NCBI GenBank assembly: GCA_032629725.1
Contig: JAFEVB010000022.1
Coordinates: 124,001 to 188,000 of the forward strand
DNA length: 64,000 bases
Origin: Gremmenia infestans
Lineage: Eukaryota > Ascomycota > Leotiomycetes > Helotiales > Hamatocanthoscyphaceae
Direction of reading: 5' to 3'
Of the stretch, positions 1 through 10,576 are shown piece by piece. The first letter of the stretch is position 1. Each line of letters starts with the position of its first letter. The notes beneath the pieces are model-generated. The model was given only the letters and a program-made list of their open reading frames with translations. It was not told the DNA's origin and searched no databases. Made by a program: the position numbers and the translations under genes.

Positions 1-2
1 AT

Positions 3-1511
3 ATTGCTCAGACTGCCATCGTTGAGATACAGTCTGAGCTGGAGCAAGTCAAGGAGAAAGTGGCTAAAGAAGAATCTGAATCATTGCATCTCCGAGAGAC
101 CTCGGATGCCGAGAAAGCCAAGTTCACGGCGCTGGAAGTCGAATTGACAGATGAGAGATTTCAGCTAACTTCACTGAGAAGGCAGATTGCAGATGGAGAG
201 ACTGGATCTGATGCCCTTCGCAATCGACTCGAAGAAGAGGAGCGCAAGGTAACGACGATCTCGGAAGATCTTGCCGCTCGGCAGTCACGAATTGGTAGCC
301 TCGAGGAAGAATTGAGATCCTCCCAAGAGAAGCATCAATTCATACAAATGAAGCACGATAAGCTCTCTTCAAGATTTGAAGCACGAACTTTACGAGCGAA
401 AGATCTCACTCAACGAGTCTATGGCCAAAACGATCGATTGTCTAGACTGCTAGAACGTCTAAGTTACTCTGTAACTCGTGATGGAGGCTCGATGACCATT
501 CAAAGATTACCCAGACCAGAGAAATCAACTACCAACGATTCATCGGATCCTGGGTCGTCGTTGAAGAAGAGCATTTCAGGTGCTGTCCCTGGGAAGGCCA
601 TGGTTGATAGTGGTGATCTCGACTTGCTCTACTGGATGCATAATGACGATTCTGAGGCTGAGCTGGAGAAGTACGACGCTTACCTCAATGCAATTGGTAG
701 TTTCGACGTGGAAGCATTTTGTGAAGTCATCACTAGACGCATCAAAGATCTCGAGTACACAGCTAAGAAGTATCTTCGAGATGGTCGCGCCTACCGGGAG
801 AAGTCACACGCAGCACAGAAAGAAGCACACGAAAAAATAGCCTTCAAACGCTTCAAAGATGGTGACCTGGCCCTCTTCCTACCAACCCGCAACCAAGCTA
901 CCGGCGCCTGGGCAGCCTTCAATGTCGGCGCCCCGCACTACTTTCTCAAAGAGCAAGACTCGCACAAGCTGCGTACTCGCGACTGGCTCCTCGCTCGCAT
1001 CCATAAAATCGAAGACCGCGTCGTCGATTTGTCAAAATCTATGTCTGCATCACAGCAACCCGGCGACGGCAAATCATTCAACAGCACGAACTCCCTCGAT
1101 GACGATAACCCGTTCGAGTTGTCGGATGGTTTGCGCTGGTACTTAATCGACGCGTCCGAAGAGAAGCCCGGTGCGCCATCTACACCTGGGCTGGGCAAAA
1201 GCACAGTAGCGAGTGCACATATTGATGCACAGGGGAGTACGATTCGACGTGGGAAGAAGAGTTCGAGTGGGGGGGTGGAGAAGAAGTTGACCCAGAGCTT
1301 GGACAGTCGAAGGAGCAGCAGTAACTCCAAGAAAGCTATACCGCTCATCAAAGGCTCTTCCTCCGTCTTGGATGCGGCATCTTTGAAAGGGGCATCGACG
1401 ACGGGCGAGTACGAAGGGCTGGCTATTGTGCCTGTCTCGAGCAGTACGCCTGATAATAATGCGAACGGAGAGGTGCGAAATAACCAGATTGATGACCTTC
1501 TTGGTCCTTGA
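3..1511 (+). CDS. ATG11: Autophagy-related protein Atg11, C-terminal part (5' end outside window)
   Basis: The reading frame is open from the left edge (first full codon at base 3), so the gene is truncated by the window and its start is not seen. In yeasts Atg11 is the scaffold for selective autophagy that links cargo receptors and the Atg1 kinase at the phagophore assembly site. The visible part begins with about 130 residues of charged coiled coil rich in Glu, Arg and Leu. A linker follows, then the conserved C-terminal claw-type region: a DLDLLYWM stretch, then GDLALFLPTR and WAAFNVGAPHYFL, which are characteristic of the Atg11/FIP200 family. A Ser-rich tail of about 120 residues ends at the TGA at 1509. 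No intron is needed in this part. Identification is confident; the N-terminal half cannot be judged. Confidence 0.88.
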   Translation: MAQTAIVEIQSELEQVKEKVAKEESESLHLRETSDAEKAKFTALEVELTDERFQLTSLRRQIADGETGSDALRNRLEEEERKVTTISEDLAARQSRIGSLEEELRSSQEKHQFIQMKHDKLSSRFEARTLRAKDLTQRVYGQNDRLSRLLERLSYSVTRDGGSMTIQRLPRPEKSTTNDSSDPGSSLKKSISGAVPGKAMVDSGDLDLLYWMHNDDSEAELEKYDAYLNAIGSFDVEAFCEVITRRIKDLEYTAKKYLRDGRAYREKSHAAQKEAHEKIAFKRFKDGDLALFLPTRNQATGAWAAFNVGAPHYFLKEQDSHKLRTRDWLLARIHKIEDRVVDLSKSMSASQQPGDGKSFNSTNSLDDDNPFELSDGLRWYLIDASEEKPGAPSTPGLGKSTVASAHIDAQGSTIRRGKKSSSGGVEKKLTQSLDSRRSSSNSKKAIPLIKGSSSVLDAASLKGASTTGEYEGLAIVPVSSSTPDNNANGEVRNNQIDDLLGP

Positions 1512-2270
1512 CCACATACGCTGATACGCGCGTAGGGCACAAGCACAAGCACGCCAAGACTAGGCACGAGTCCGGGGAAGAAGAGCGTAATTTGGGATAG
1601 CTTATGGAGCCTCGATTTGAACTTAGAAAGCAGGAAGCATGGTGGGAAATAGGAGTTTGGGATTAGACGGGTAATTGGAACTTTCTGGGTGGGCATTGGG
1701 TATTTGGAGCCGGCTACGCGCATGATACCACCTTTGCGTGCTTCTAGGGTTGTATCTATTTGTATCTCGGTATGAGTGGGTATATAGAGATTATAAGATT
1801 GTTAATTATTGATACTCTATACACTCCAGTCGGGTGGTGATGGAAGCTTATGGTTCTCTGAATCTTTGTAGAATTACGGGGCAGGTTAAGCCAAGTAGCT
1901 CCTTCCTTCTCTCTACAAGTTACAAAGTGATTGATGAGCAAAAGTTTCTTCGCGTTGTTAACAACGCGTCTGGAGTTCTTAATATCACACGATTATAGTA
2001 TATTAGTAAGGTCTTCGACGACGCCTCCATTGTCTTATTTAGGAAATAACGACTGCACAAACAACCCGCTTAATCATCTGCCAAGGTCATCCAATTCCGA
2101 TGTTTGCTTGGGGATCGGGTTCTTAGAAATGTTCTAGCAGAGGTGTATAACTCAAGCGGTTAGAGTGCATACCTTTCTGCTCTCCGTCTCATTGTGAAAA
2201 ACACGGAGAACAGCCCTCCAATTCCTTTGCCTTTGAATTGACAGAAAGAAAGAGCCAGGACTTTGGAACA
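1512..2270. other. Intergenic, 3' flank of ATG11
   Basis: No convincing coding frame. The sequence becomes A/T-rich after 1740. A short stretch near 2147-2176 resembles a tRNA D-arm but lacks the rest of a tRNA. Confidence 0.5.
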
Positions 2271-3470
2271 ATGGCTACAGCACAACTCAACGTACCACCG
2301 ACTAAGCTTCAGGCTCTCATATTTGGCGCTTCCGGGATCACTGGGTGGGGCTATAACGAATGCAGCTCTTTCCTATCCGTCGCCTTCGACGTTCGAGCGC
2401 GTCGTAGGTCTTACGAGTCGACTGCTGAGCTTGAAGGATTCTGGCTTCCCTCAAGATTCGAGACTGCAACTGATTTCAGGCCTTGATTTACCTCGGGATT
2501 CTGGACGTATTGTCAAGTACCTGAAAGACATCAAGGATATTGCAGATATCACCCATGTTTAATTTGCTGGTGCGTTGAGACATAGCGAGGTATCATTTTC
2601 TAGCCAATGTAAGAAACAGCCTATGCTCATCGCGGATGGGGAGAGCAGGACTCTGAACAGCGGAAGGAAGAAAATGTTGATTTCATCGTGAATGCTGTTG
2701 CTGCTCTTGAGCAAGCTTGCCCAAAGATGCAATTTCTTACATTTCCCACTGGAGGAAAGGTTCTAACCCACAGCTTCTGAGTCTAAAACATGTCTGATTC
2801 CGATAACAGTGGTACGGACATAAATACGCCAAAAATTCCAAAGAGTTGTGCCTCTCGAGGAAAACGCACCTCGTATTCCCTTTCCTTACGGCGACAACAT
2901 CATCTATTACCCGCAAGTCGATACGCTCGTAGAGCTTTCAAAGGGGAAGAGCTGGAATTTTGCAGATATCAGACCAGACGCAATTGTGCTAACTTCTTCC
3001 CACGCCTCGCACGCTCGCGCTAAATGAGCATTTAGGTGGGATTCGTCCCTAACCACAACGCCATGAATATCGCAGAGCCACTTGCATTATACCTCTCACT
3101 CTGGAAGTCGCTTCGTCCCTCAGACCCAGTGCCGTTTCCTGGCACAGCAGAGTCTTACACGCATTGGCAGTCCAACATATCATCCGACCAGCTAGGAAGA
3201 GTCCACATCTACGTCTCGCTACATCCTGAGAAGACAGCAGGCGAAGCGTTCAATATTGCTGATGTGGATTACCCTGTGAGCTGGGAGATGGTATGGCCTG
3301 ATAAAGCTGCGTATTTTGGGTTGAAGTAGAGTGATCCTATCCTGGGAGGCGAAGGTCTAAGCGGCGAGAAATGGGTGAGAGCTCAGAGCGAAATATGAGG
3401 CAAGTGGACGAGGGAAAAGGGGCTGAGAGAGAAGGTACTGGAAATATTTGTTGGGGTTTTATGACCATTG
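2271..3470 (+). pseudogene. Decayed short-chain reductase of the PRISE (5-beta-reductase-like) type
   Basis: Starting at the ATG at 2271, translated pieces in different frames line up in order with an NAD(P)-dependent reductase of the progesterone-5-beta-reductase/iridoid-synthase-like family. The pieces are the nucleotide-binding GASGITGW, then FERVVGLTSR, THV-FA (2550-2567), a helix with NVDFIVNAVAALEQACPKM, FLTFPTGGK, PRIPFPYGDNIIYYPQVD, GFVPNHNAMNIAEPLALYLS and AFNIADVDYPVSWEMVWPDK. Breaks: a frame change near 2345 just after GITGW; a TAA where the motif THVYFA would have Tyr (2560); disruption after TGGK near 2760-2780; and stops near the 3' end. Former introns are still recognisable (about 2572-2605 and 2984-3033, both GT...AG). 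This looks like an old catabolic or secondary-metabolism reductase that has lost function. Intron use cannot rescue the frame at all the breaks. Confidence 0.75.
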
Positions 3471-4218
3471 TGGCGTGAGTAATCCGTAGTGAAGCACGAT
3501 CTCTTACGGATCAAAGGCTAATCTGCGGGCTCTCAGGGGCGAATACTAAACTTTTGACCGTCACTTTGACATTAGTAAAGCTAGGGGTATTGGTTTTAAG
3601 GAGTCAATTGATCATACTGAAGGGTTTCGAGTTGCTTTTTGGAGAATGAGAGAGGGGAAGATAATACCTTGAAGCTTTCAATAGTTAGACCCAGTACTAC
3701 CATTACTAACAAACTGGTAGCTATACTTCCATCCACTTGGTGGATAATATGCAAATTCCCTAAACGGATCAATGACAGATCGGATCTTTGTTTTTTTGCG
3801 TACCTCTCGTTCTTTGATGCTTGTGTCTATGACTGTACATGCATTTGTAAGCTCTTGGAGATGATGTCTGGGATGCTCTGCTCCTGTTAAACCACATTGC
3901 CTAGGAAGCTCGAGATGAAATTGGAATGCACAAAAAACTACAAACCAAAGTTTAGTGCTTGTTAAATATCTTATGTTCTTACACTTGATTGCAACAAGAA
4001 CATTACTATCTAATATGTATACTTCGTTCTCCTCTATTTATTAGAAGTCTTCTTAGCAGAAGCTTCCTTACGCTTATCACCAACCTTTCTACCTACCGAT
4101 GGATTACCATTTCCCTCATCCCCCCATCCATTCTCCAATTTCCTAACGATACCAACCGGACCAAGCCTATCTCCATTAACAAAACAGGATCCCAAACAGG
4201 ATTTAGGATTCTAATTAC
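3471..4218. other. Intergenic
   Basis: A/T-rich, with short frames lacking coding character. I see no gene or repeat. Confidence 0.5.
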
Positions 4219-6662
4219 TCACGTCCACTTATGATCCCTCCTCGAATGATCCGGTATACACCTCTTAAAACTCCTCAAATCAAACGCAAACACCGAATCA
4301 TCATCATCGTCATCCGTATCCTCCGGATCAGACTCCGTGTCCGAACTAGTCTTGATCGCGTGTCGCGTTATCGCCATATTGGTCAAGGCCATGAATAAAT
4401 CGATTTCGAAATCCCATTGATTCTTCTCTCTGAAATAGCTATAACAGCGCTGCGTGTCCATGACGAGCGCGAGATTTCGTCGAAATAGATTAGTTCTTTC
4501 TTGCTTGGACGGGGAGTTTTGTTCTTCATGTTCTCAGGAAGGATCGCAGTTCTTCGGCAAGCAGCGTGATGTGTTGCATCCGGAGATGTGAGAGGAATAC
4601 ACGTTCTCCTATTGCGAAATGCATGGTACCCAGCGCTAAGGTCTCGGGAGCATAGTTATCGATGAAGAACTTCCTGATTTCGTCGAAGCGAGGACATGAA
4701 GGATCAGCCGGGTTTTCTTCCATATCCTGTGCACCGCCAGTATGCGGAGGCTGATACGATAGGTTGCTTTGCCGGTTTCTTACTTTTTCATAAGCATCGA
4801 GAATGGCTTTCCGGTTCCAACGCCTGTTGTTTTCTGTTTCTGCTATGAACTTTCTCTTGTCGCTCCAGCTGTTATGAACCATGATGTCGTCGACAACTAG
4901 GACCTTAGTGTCTTAGTCGTATATATATACGTATCTGCATTTTTGCGGGCTGAGGTGTTGAGTTTACAGCCATAGTTTTCGGGTTGAAATGTAGGCCGTC
5001 GGCGCGATATCTAGAAGTAATGTATGTTAGTTAGGAGTTTAAAACTCACGGCCGACTGAACGATTTAATGCTTACTTTCGCACCCAGAGGTCCCAGAAGG
5101 CTTCAGTCTGGATCTCGTAGAAGTAGATGAGGGCGATGGGATAGAATGTAGGGAATTTCCAAGCCGCGGTTCTGTCAGCTCCATGTAGAACAGGATTATT
5201 TGCCAGCGTTACGAAGACCTCGATATTGTCTTTGGAGTATGTTGATCTGCGTAGGCACCGGTTAGCATTGATCACCACGTCAAGAATGAACTGCAATTAC
5301 TGGAAGAGTCCTCCAGCTGGTAAGCCTTTGGGTGGCAGCCCAACTGGCGGCATAAACTCGAAACATAAGGCGCCAAAAGTCTGGTACATGTACTTGTCAA
5401 TTGGAGAAACCAAGATGTTTGAGGTTGAATAGACTTACAGCGATCTCTATGGAGAAGCCCTTATAATGAAATAGAATTGTATATCAAGTACGAGGAAGTC
5501 ACAGCTCACAGTTCAGCGACGTTTTCTTGGTCAAAGTACGGTTCATGTGGTAAGGGGGGTCTGAAAGGCGGTTCGCCTCGATTGAGATATTCGCCATAGA
5601 ATGCGTGCTTATGATGTTAGCTAATACCAATCAAGTAGTAGTTCCCAAATATCTTGTTATATAGTCCTGTATAAGCCGCCTTCAAAGATGCAGATAACCA
5701 GATATCTGCAGTCTTGACACACTATTGAGCATGCTGCTTGGGAATGTAAGATTACTTACACATTGTTCGTGTACGAGAGTGACGCCTAGCTTAGAATGGC
5801 ACAGCAATTTTTCCCGCAATCGATATGCGCGGATCAAGAAGGGCTGCCAGTGTTTCACATGCAATCCAGGTGATGGAAGGGCCCAATTGTTGGAAATCCG
5901 TTTCGGCAGTTCTGTTGTACGCGCTCTTTACACCGGCGTGAGGGTCTATATCGCCACTCCCAATCACGAAACGGAGCTTGTCTATCATAGAAGCGAGCTT
6001 CGTTTGCGTGGGTTCTTGAGAATTACGCTGACTGGAATAATTGCAGGGCGGGGGCTGAAGTGGTAGTGCTCTGCGTCCTTTTGTCCTTTGGGAAGCCTAT
6101 AGGTTTTTGGATCAGCAAAGCTTGAGTAAGAATGTTCCAGAGTTTGAAGTTTCTTGCTGATGTCTGGAGTTCTTAAAAGACATCGGCGAAGGGATAATGG
6201 AGCTGCCGGAATAGGGCGATACAATGTTTAAGAGGGTGATGCATACTCATTTGGCTGAATCCGTGAGTATTCTCCAAAGAGAAGCGCATCCCACCTATTG
6301 TAGTCAGTGAGAAACCCACCCTTTCCCCTTCATCCTCATATACTGGCGCTAATGCCTCCAAAGCTTGCATCGCTGCCGTTGTAAATCCTACATCGTAACA
6401 GTTATAGTAAGCGTGTCTTGGTAGGTTGCAGAAGAGAATTACACCGACCACGGAACCGATACCGTTGATAATCGTCTAACTTTTCGAGATTCTGGCGTTT
6501 AATATTCGTGTGGTTGTATTTCGGAAAGGGAGGAGTGAGACCACTTTTCAATTTAGGGAATTTGGTAAGAATGGGATCGGTGAAGGGGGATTTGCCCCAG
6601 TCCCCAGGATGGCCATAGACCTTTGCCAGGGCCGTGAGAGGACTCTTGGCTTTAGGAGGCAT
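4219..6662 (-). CDS. Unrecognised multi-exon gene with a spliced HExxH (zincin-like) motif; probably frame-damaged
   Basis: I do not recognise this family. Reading the minus strand, a convincing exon chain is: about 5935-5760, 5607-5510, 5459-5439, 5392-5301, 5246-5076, 5010-4968, 4903 to about 4525. Canonical introns separate most of these (GTAAGT/GTATGT-type donors, GCTAAC branch at 5617, TAG/CAG acceptors). The 5760/5607 junction joins ...VTLVHEQC to HAFYGEY, giving HEQCH, followed about 35 residues later by an AEL-GFS stretch whose Glu could be a third zinc ligand. Downstream pieces include NPVLHGADRTAAWKFPTFYPIALIYFYEIQTEAFWDLW (in two parts), VLVVDDIMVHNSWS and an acidic tail ending at 4219. 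Problems: the 5510/5459 junction is out of phase by one base, and another frame break lies near 4530. The upstream part (6662-5940, start MPPKAKSPLTALAKVYG) cannot be joined cleanly. It may be a decaying metallopeptidase-like gene of unknown role. Confidence 0.5.
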
Positions 6663-8940
6663 TTCAGCAAATACGTAATAGGAGATAACATGAACGCATG
6701 TCAAGAAATTACGTAGAAATTAGCGAAACTTGAAGCATCTTTGTTCCATTACGTTGCTAACCCAACCGGATTCAGTGTAACATTTCTTTTATATTGAAGT
6801 CAAAGGGCTTTGAGAATACATGACGAGCGGAAGTTCTAGAAACCTTTGTTCGTCTGGGAGTCCAGGCTTAACAATGTTACCAGTACACATACAGCTTTAA
6901 GTTAGTGCTTTCTCTGAAAAGCAGTGCTCCTTCAGGTTGATAGCCTGGAAGGTGTCAAGATTTCTCGACACCATGGAAGGACTGCTCGCACGCCCTACTT
7001 CCTGACCCCTATTCTCTTGAGACAAGGGTGTGAGTATTACAGAAGGCTTTGAGATAGACATAAGGATTATCGAAGTTGCAGACACTAAACTAAACAAGAG
7101 CCAAATAGAAGTCAAGACTCCAGAACATGACCACACACGTGATAGCAAATGACCGGGTCACATGACCATATATACGTTTTCACAAATCAAGCAAGTCAAC
7201 CCCGCCTGAGCAAATCACGACCTCACTTGAATATCCAGGGTATCCTTCGGGGTTCGGTGGAGCTACCCCTCGGCGGGTTATGTGAGATATACAAGGTGGC
7301 GTCGTCAGCATCATCATTTTGGCAGACGACCTGTGGCATCTGCCTGCGCCTGCCAGTGCCTGCAGCAGGAAAAACTCAAGGTCACTAATTCAATCACATG
7401 TTCTGGCAGCTGAATATGTATGTCTCATTATTTCGCGGATACAGTCGGGACTTCGTTTGGTTGGGCTCAAGAGGCGTTTTGGACTATAACAAGAGAGGGA
7501 GAAGTTCCGTCCGCAAAGCCGGTGGCTTCTTGCTCATGCTGCTTCCTCAGTGAGGGGTGGAAGATTCCATGTCATGACATTGGCTGGAAAGGAACAATCC
7601 GTACGGAGGTACAAGTACTGTAGATCCCACGAGATCGGGATAATAATGGGGGCGTGTGAGTGGGAATGGGTTAGTAAGATTTTGTGAGTGATGCATGGTG
7701 AGGTGGGATACATGCAGATAGACGCATGAGGATGAGGGACTTTCATCTAGAAGAAGGTGGGAGGAATCTAGGCGGCTAGCAACTACGGAGTATGTTCTAG
7801 TACAAGGAGTTTAGGACCGGATGCCTTCTTTTTGGGTGAAATTCTTCGTTTTTCGAAGTTGGTAAGTTTCCTAGTGAAAGCCGAGAAATTTGATATGTAT
7901 ATAATAAAACAGGTAGGGTTTGAGACGGGGTGGTAGGGTCATACGGCCGTCTCGAGAAGGTCGGGAGAACCCAAATGTTTATTCCAGAAATCGAGTCAAG
8001 CCCTGGTATTTTCTTTCAGCGATTCTTGCCGGTGCCGGTGCCCGGCTGGGGGTGGGGGATAGGAGAGGGGAGGCCTTTCCCGAGTCAGAAATGCTGTCGG
8101 ATATAAGGAGTTTGGGTGATGACTTGGTCCTTCATCTGGCCAACGAGCAGGCTGAATCAGTCGCAACCCCTTAACCGAGAGTTCTGGCGGAGACCCGAAG
8201 AAGATTTTGAAACTATGCCACATTCAGTAGCGTAGGTTTATTTTTAATTCTTTGACCAGTCAGGAGGTTGGGTTACAAAGGGCCTGGAGATCTGGACCTG
8301 GCCTGAGCGACATATTATTACCTCGTATGGAGGAGGGAGAGGTACTGTAAAGTCGGGAGAAGAACCGCGGAAGATCCTCTGATGCAAATGAATAGAATCT
8401 CCTGACAAGTTGCAACTGACTGATGATTGATGAGAGGCAGGTCTGTATCCTCTCCTGTACAGTAACTTGCATACAGACTACAGTGGGATACTCCGTAGTT
8501 TAATAAAAGCCAAGCATACTTCTTCCGGAATTGTTCATTTGCTTTTCGTGCCAAAAGGGAAAGTCAGCATGTTGCCAGCGTGTTATTGTTCGAGACGAGA
8601 CTAAAAGAAAAGGCGAAATATGCAATCGATAGCATGACCTGCCTGCCCACTGCACAGTACTGTTCCGTAAGTACCGTTTGAGGCTTTGACATGAGTAGCA
8701 TCAGTGGCAGCATCAGTCAGCATTTATTATTGGCCTATTACGGCCAGCCTCCCATTTCTTTCCCAAGACAACAAGAACTAGGGATTCCGGAGTATCCAGG
8801 CGAAATAACCGCGAGAATCCTCCCCTCCTACTAGTGCACATTGGTCGATGTGATGAGGGATGTGATATTCTGGGAGATGACTAGAAATTGGGCGTATAAC
8901 CGTGGCTGTCCTCAGGTCTGACAAGGAATTCGTGTCGTGG

Positions 8941-9047
8941 GTGATTGATTGATTGATTGACTGACTGACTGACTGACTGACTGACTGACTGACTGACTGA
9001 CTGACTGACTGATTTTTATTGATTGATTGATTGATTGATTGATTTTG
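8941..9047. repeat. Compound tetranucleotide microsatellite (GATT)n-(GACT)n-(GATT)n
   Basis: GATT units pass into about a dozen GACT units (8957-9010), then, after a short T run, return to GATT units up to 9047. Interruption and symmetry suggest point mutation plus slippage from one ancestral array. Confidence 0.95.
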
Positions 9048-9430
9048 GATTGGTGGATGCGATGACTCTCAGGTGGCAATTGGTTACCATCAGACGGATC
9101 CGTTGCCACCACCGTCGTCTTGCTTATGATCATTTGGGTGGATCAAATGTGAAAGGTTCTATCATGACTGGCCCGGGAGTATGAGTGGATTCCATTCAGG
9201 AGAGGAAGGGGAGCCCGCCGGCTACAGTCTAAGTACTGTAGTTTACATAGGCAAAAAACCAGACCAGTAGCAGACCAAGGCATTTTTCAAGCAATGGGGG
9301 ATCTGTACGTAAACAAATTGGTATGGCAGACAAGTACAAACTGGATAATAAAAAGGTGTAGAAATCAATAGTAAATAGTAGATTTACTCTGTAGAATAAA
9401 GGCAACTAACTCTCTACAATGATTAATCAA

Positions 9431-9461
9431 TACCTACCTACCTACCTACCTACCTACCTAC
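9431..9461. repeat. (CTAC)n microsatellite
   Basis: About seven tandem CTAC units. Confidence 0.95.
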
Positions 9462-10576
9462 GGAATAACTGCCTGCCTTCAGTGCCTTGGAGTGAAAGGA
9501 AAGGCGGATAGTAGGGGTTGGGCCCGCAAGGTAGCCTGGGTTTTCCAGCAAAGCGGCCTGTCACCACGCTAGCGTTCTGCTACATACAAGGTTGTGTGTG
9601 CGTGTGCCTTCCATCATCTCACCTCTCCTCCGATTTTCACACCTTCCTTTTACCTTCTCCTCTCCATCCCCTTCCTTGAGAGAGACAACCTCGAGAGACC
9701 TCGAAAGAGACCTCAAAACACCCTCTATCCCGCCCATCCCTCTCCTCCTCCTCTTCCGACCGTCGCCTCTTCCTTCCCCCTCTCGCTCTCCCTCTCCCTC
9801 TCCCTCTCGCTCTCTCTCGCCATCGAATCGCGCCTCAGCCAATCCTGGTGTCAGCGATCCATACGACCATCACATACAGGTATCTAGAGGTCGGATTCAC
9901 CCAGTCAGGTTCGTACTGCCTTTTATTATATCTACACCCTCCTCTATCGTTCCGGGCCCATCTACTGCACTCTACGGATTCCCGGTGTTCGTCAGAAAAC
10001 CCTTGCCGGCCAAGCCAACATTCCTGGGAACAAAACATCCCATACAACAACATCGAGCCCGTATACCTCCTCGGTTGGCTTTGCACTCCAATCCCTGCCA
10101 CGGCCCTCTCCTGTCTGAGCCTCGTGTCAGAAGATTGCACTGGCCTTTTATACCTTTCGACCTTCACAAAGCTTTGGCTGACCATCATAAGATAATTAGA
10201 ACATCACGACTCGGACAACACACCCTTCGCCGCATGGTCGGGTCGCTCTGAGTTGCCGTATCGGTGTTTCTGCACTGCTGTTGCCGTGCGAATCTTCTAC
10301 AAGTTCACCTAGATTGCGAAGACACATTTTGCCAATTCGAGAACATTTAATCTATGGCGGATCTACGAAATTAACTTTTCAGTAATTCTCCACGCGCCTT
10401 CGTCGACCCCTTCTTGCACACTTTCCCACCCAGGATACTCGTTCATTATCGCCTGCTATAATCGATCGACATAGCATCTTGCTCTTCGACTTCTACGCAT
10501 ACAAGAGCAGGAAGATTCTTCTTGCCCCCGACGAGATTCATCAGAGTCTCCGTCGGTTCCACGAAAATCGCCCAAT

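Larger units (their letters stand above)
6663..10576. other. Long gene-poor stretch and 5' leader region of the cyclin gene
   Basis: About 3.9 kb without a supported gene. It holds tetranucleotide microsatellites (8941-9047 and 9431-9461), stretches with multiple TACTGTA/CCGTA-like motifs, and a strongly pyrimidine-rich CT tract (9600-9840) typical of fungal promoters. The last kilobase before 10577 probably contains promoter and a long 5' UTR of the cyclin gene. Open frames within it (for example 9592-10251) are low-complexity Pro/Ser strings and are not credible proteins. Confidence 0.5.

Noticed and set aside
938..1723. Long minus-strand frame opposite ATG11
   Set aside because: Antisense of well-supported coding sequence, with no domain character.
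2147..2230. tRNA-like stretch (TAACTCAAGCGGTTAGAGTGC resembles a D-arm)
   Set aside because: No matching acceptor stem and no T-loop consensus follows; not a tRNA.
6897..7148. Minus-strand frame with a hydrophobic N-terminus
   Set aside because: 83 residues, no clear cleavage site, no recognisable domain, no splice context; insufficient support.
8912..9133. Frame of repeated Ser-Gln-Ser-Val/Ile-Asn units
   Set aside because: A direct translation of the tetranucleotide microsatellite.
9592..10251. 219-residue frame before the cyclin gene
   Set aside because: Low-complexity Pro/Ser from a CT-rich tract; more likely promoter or 5' UTR.
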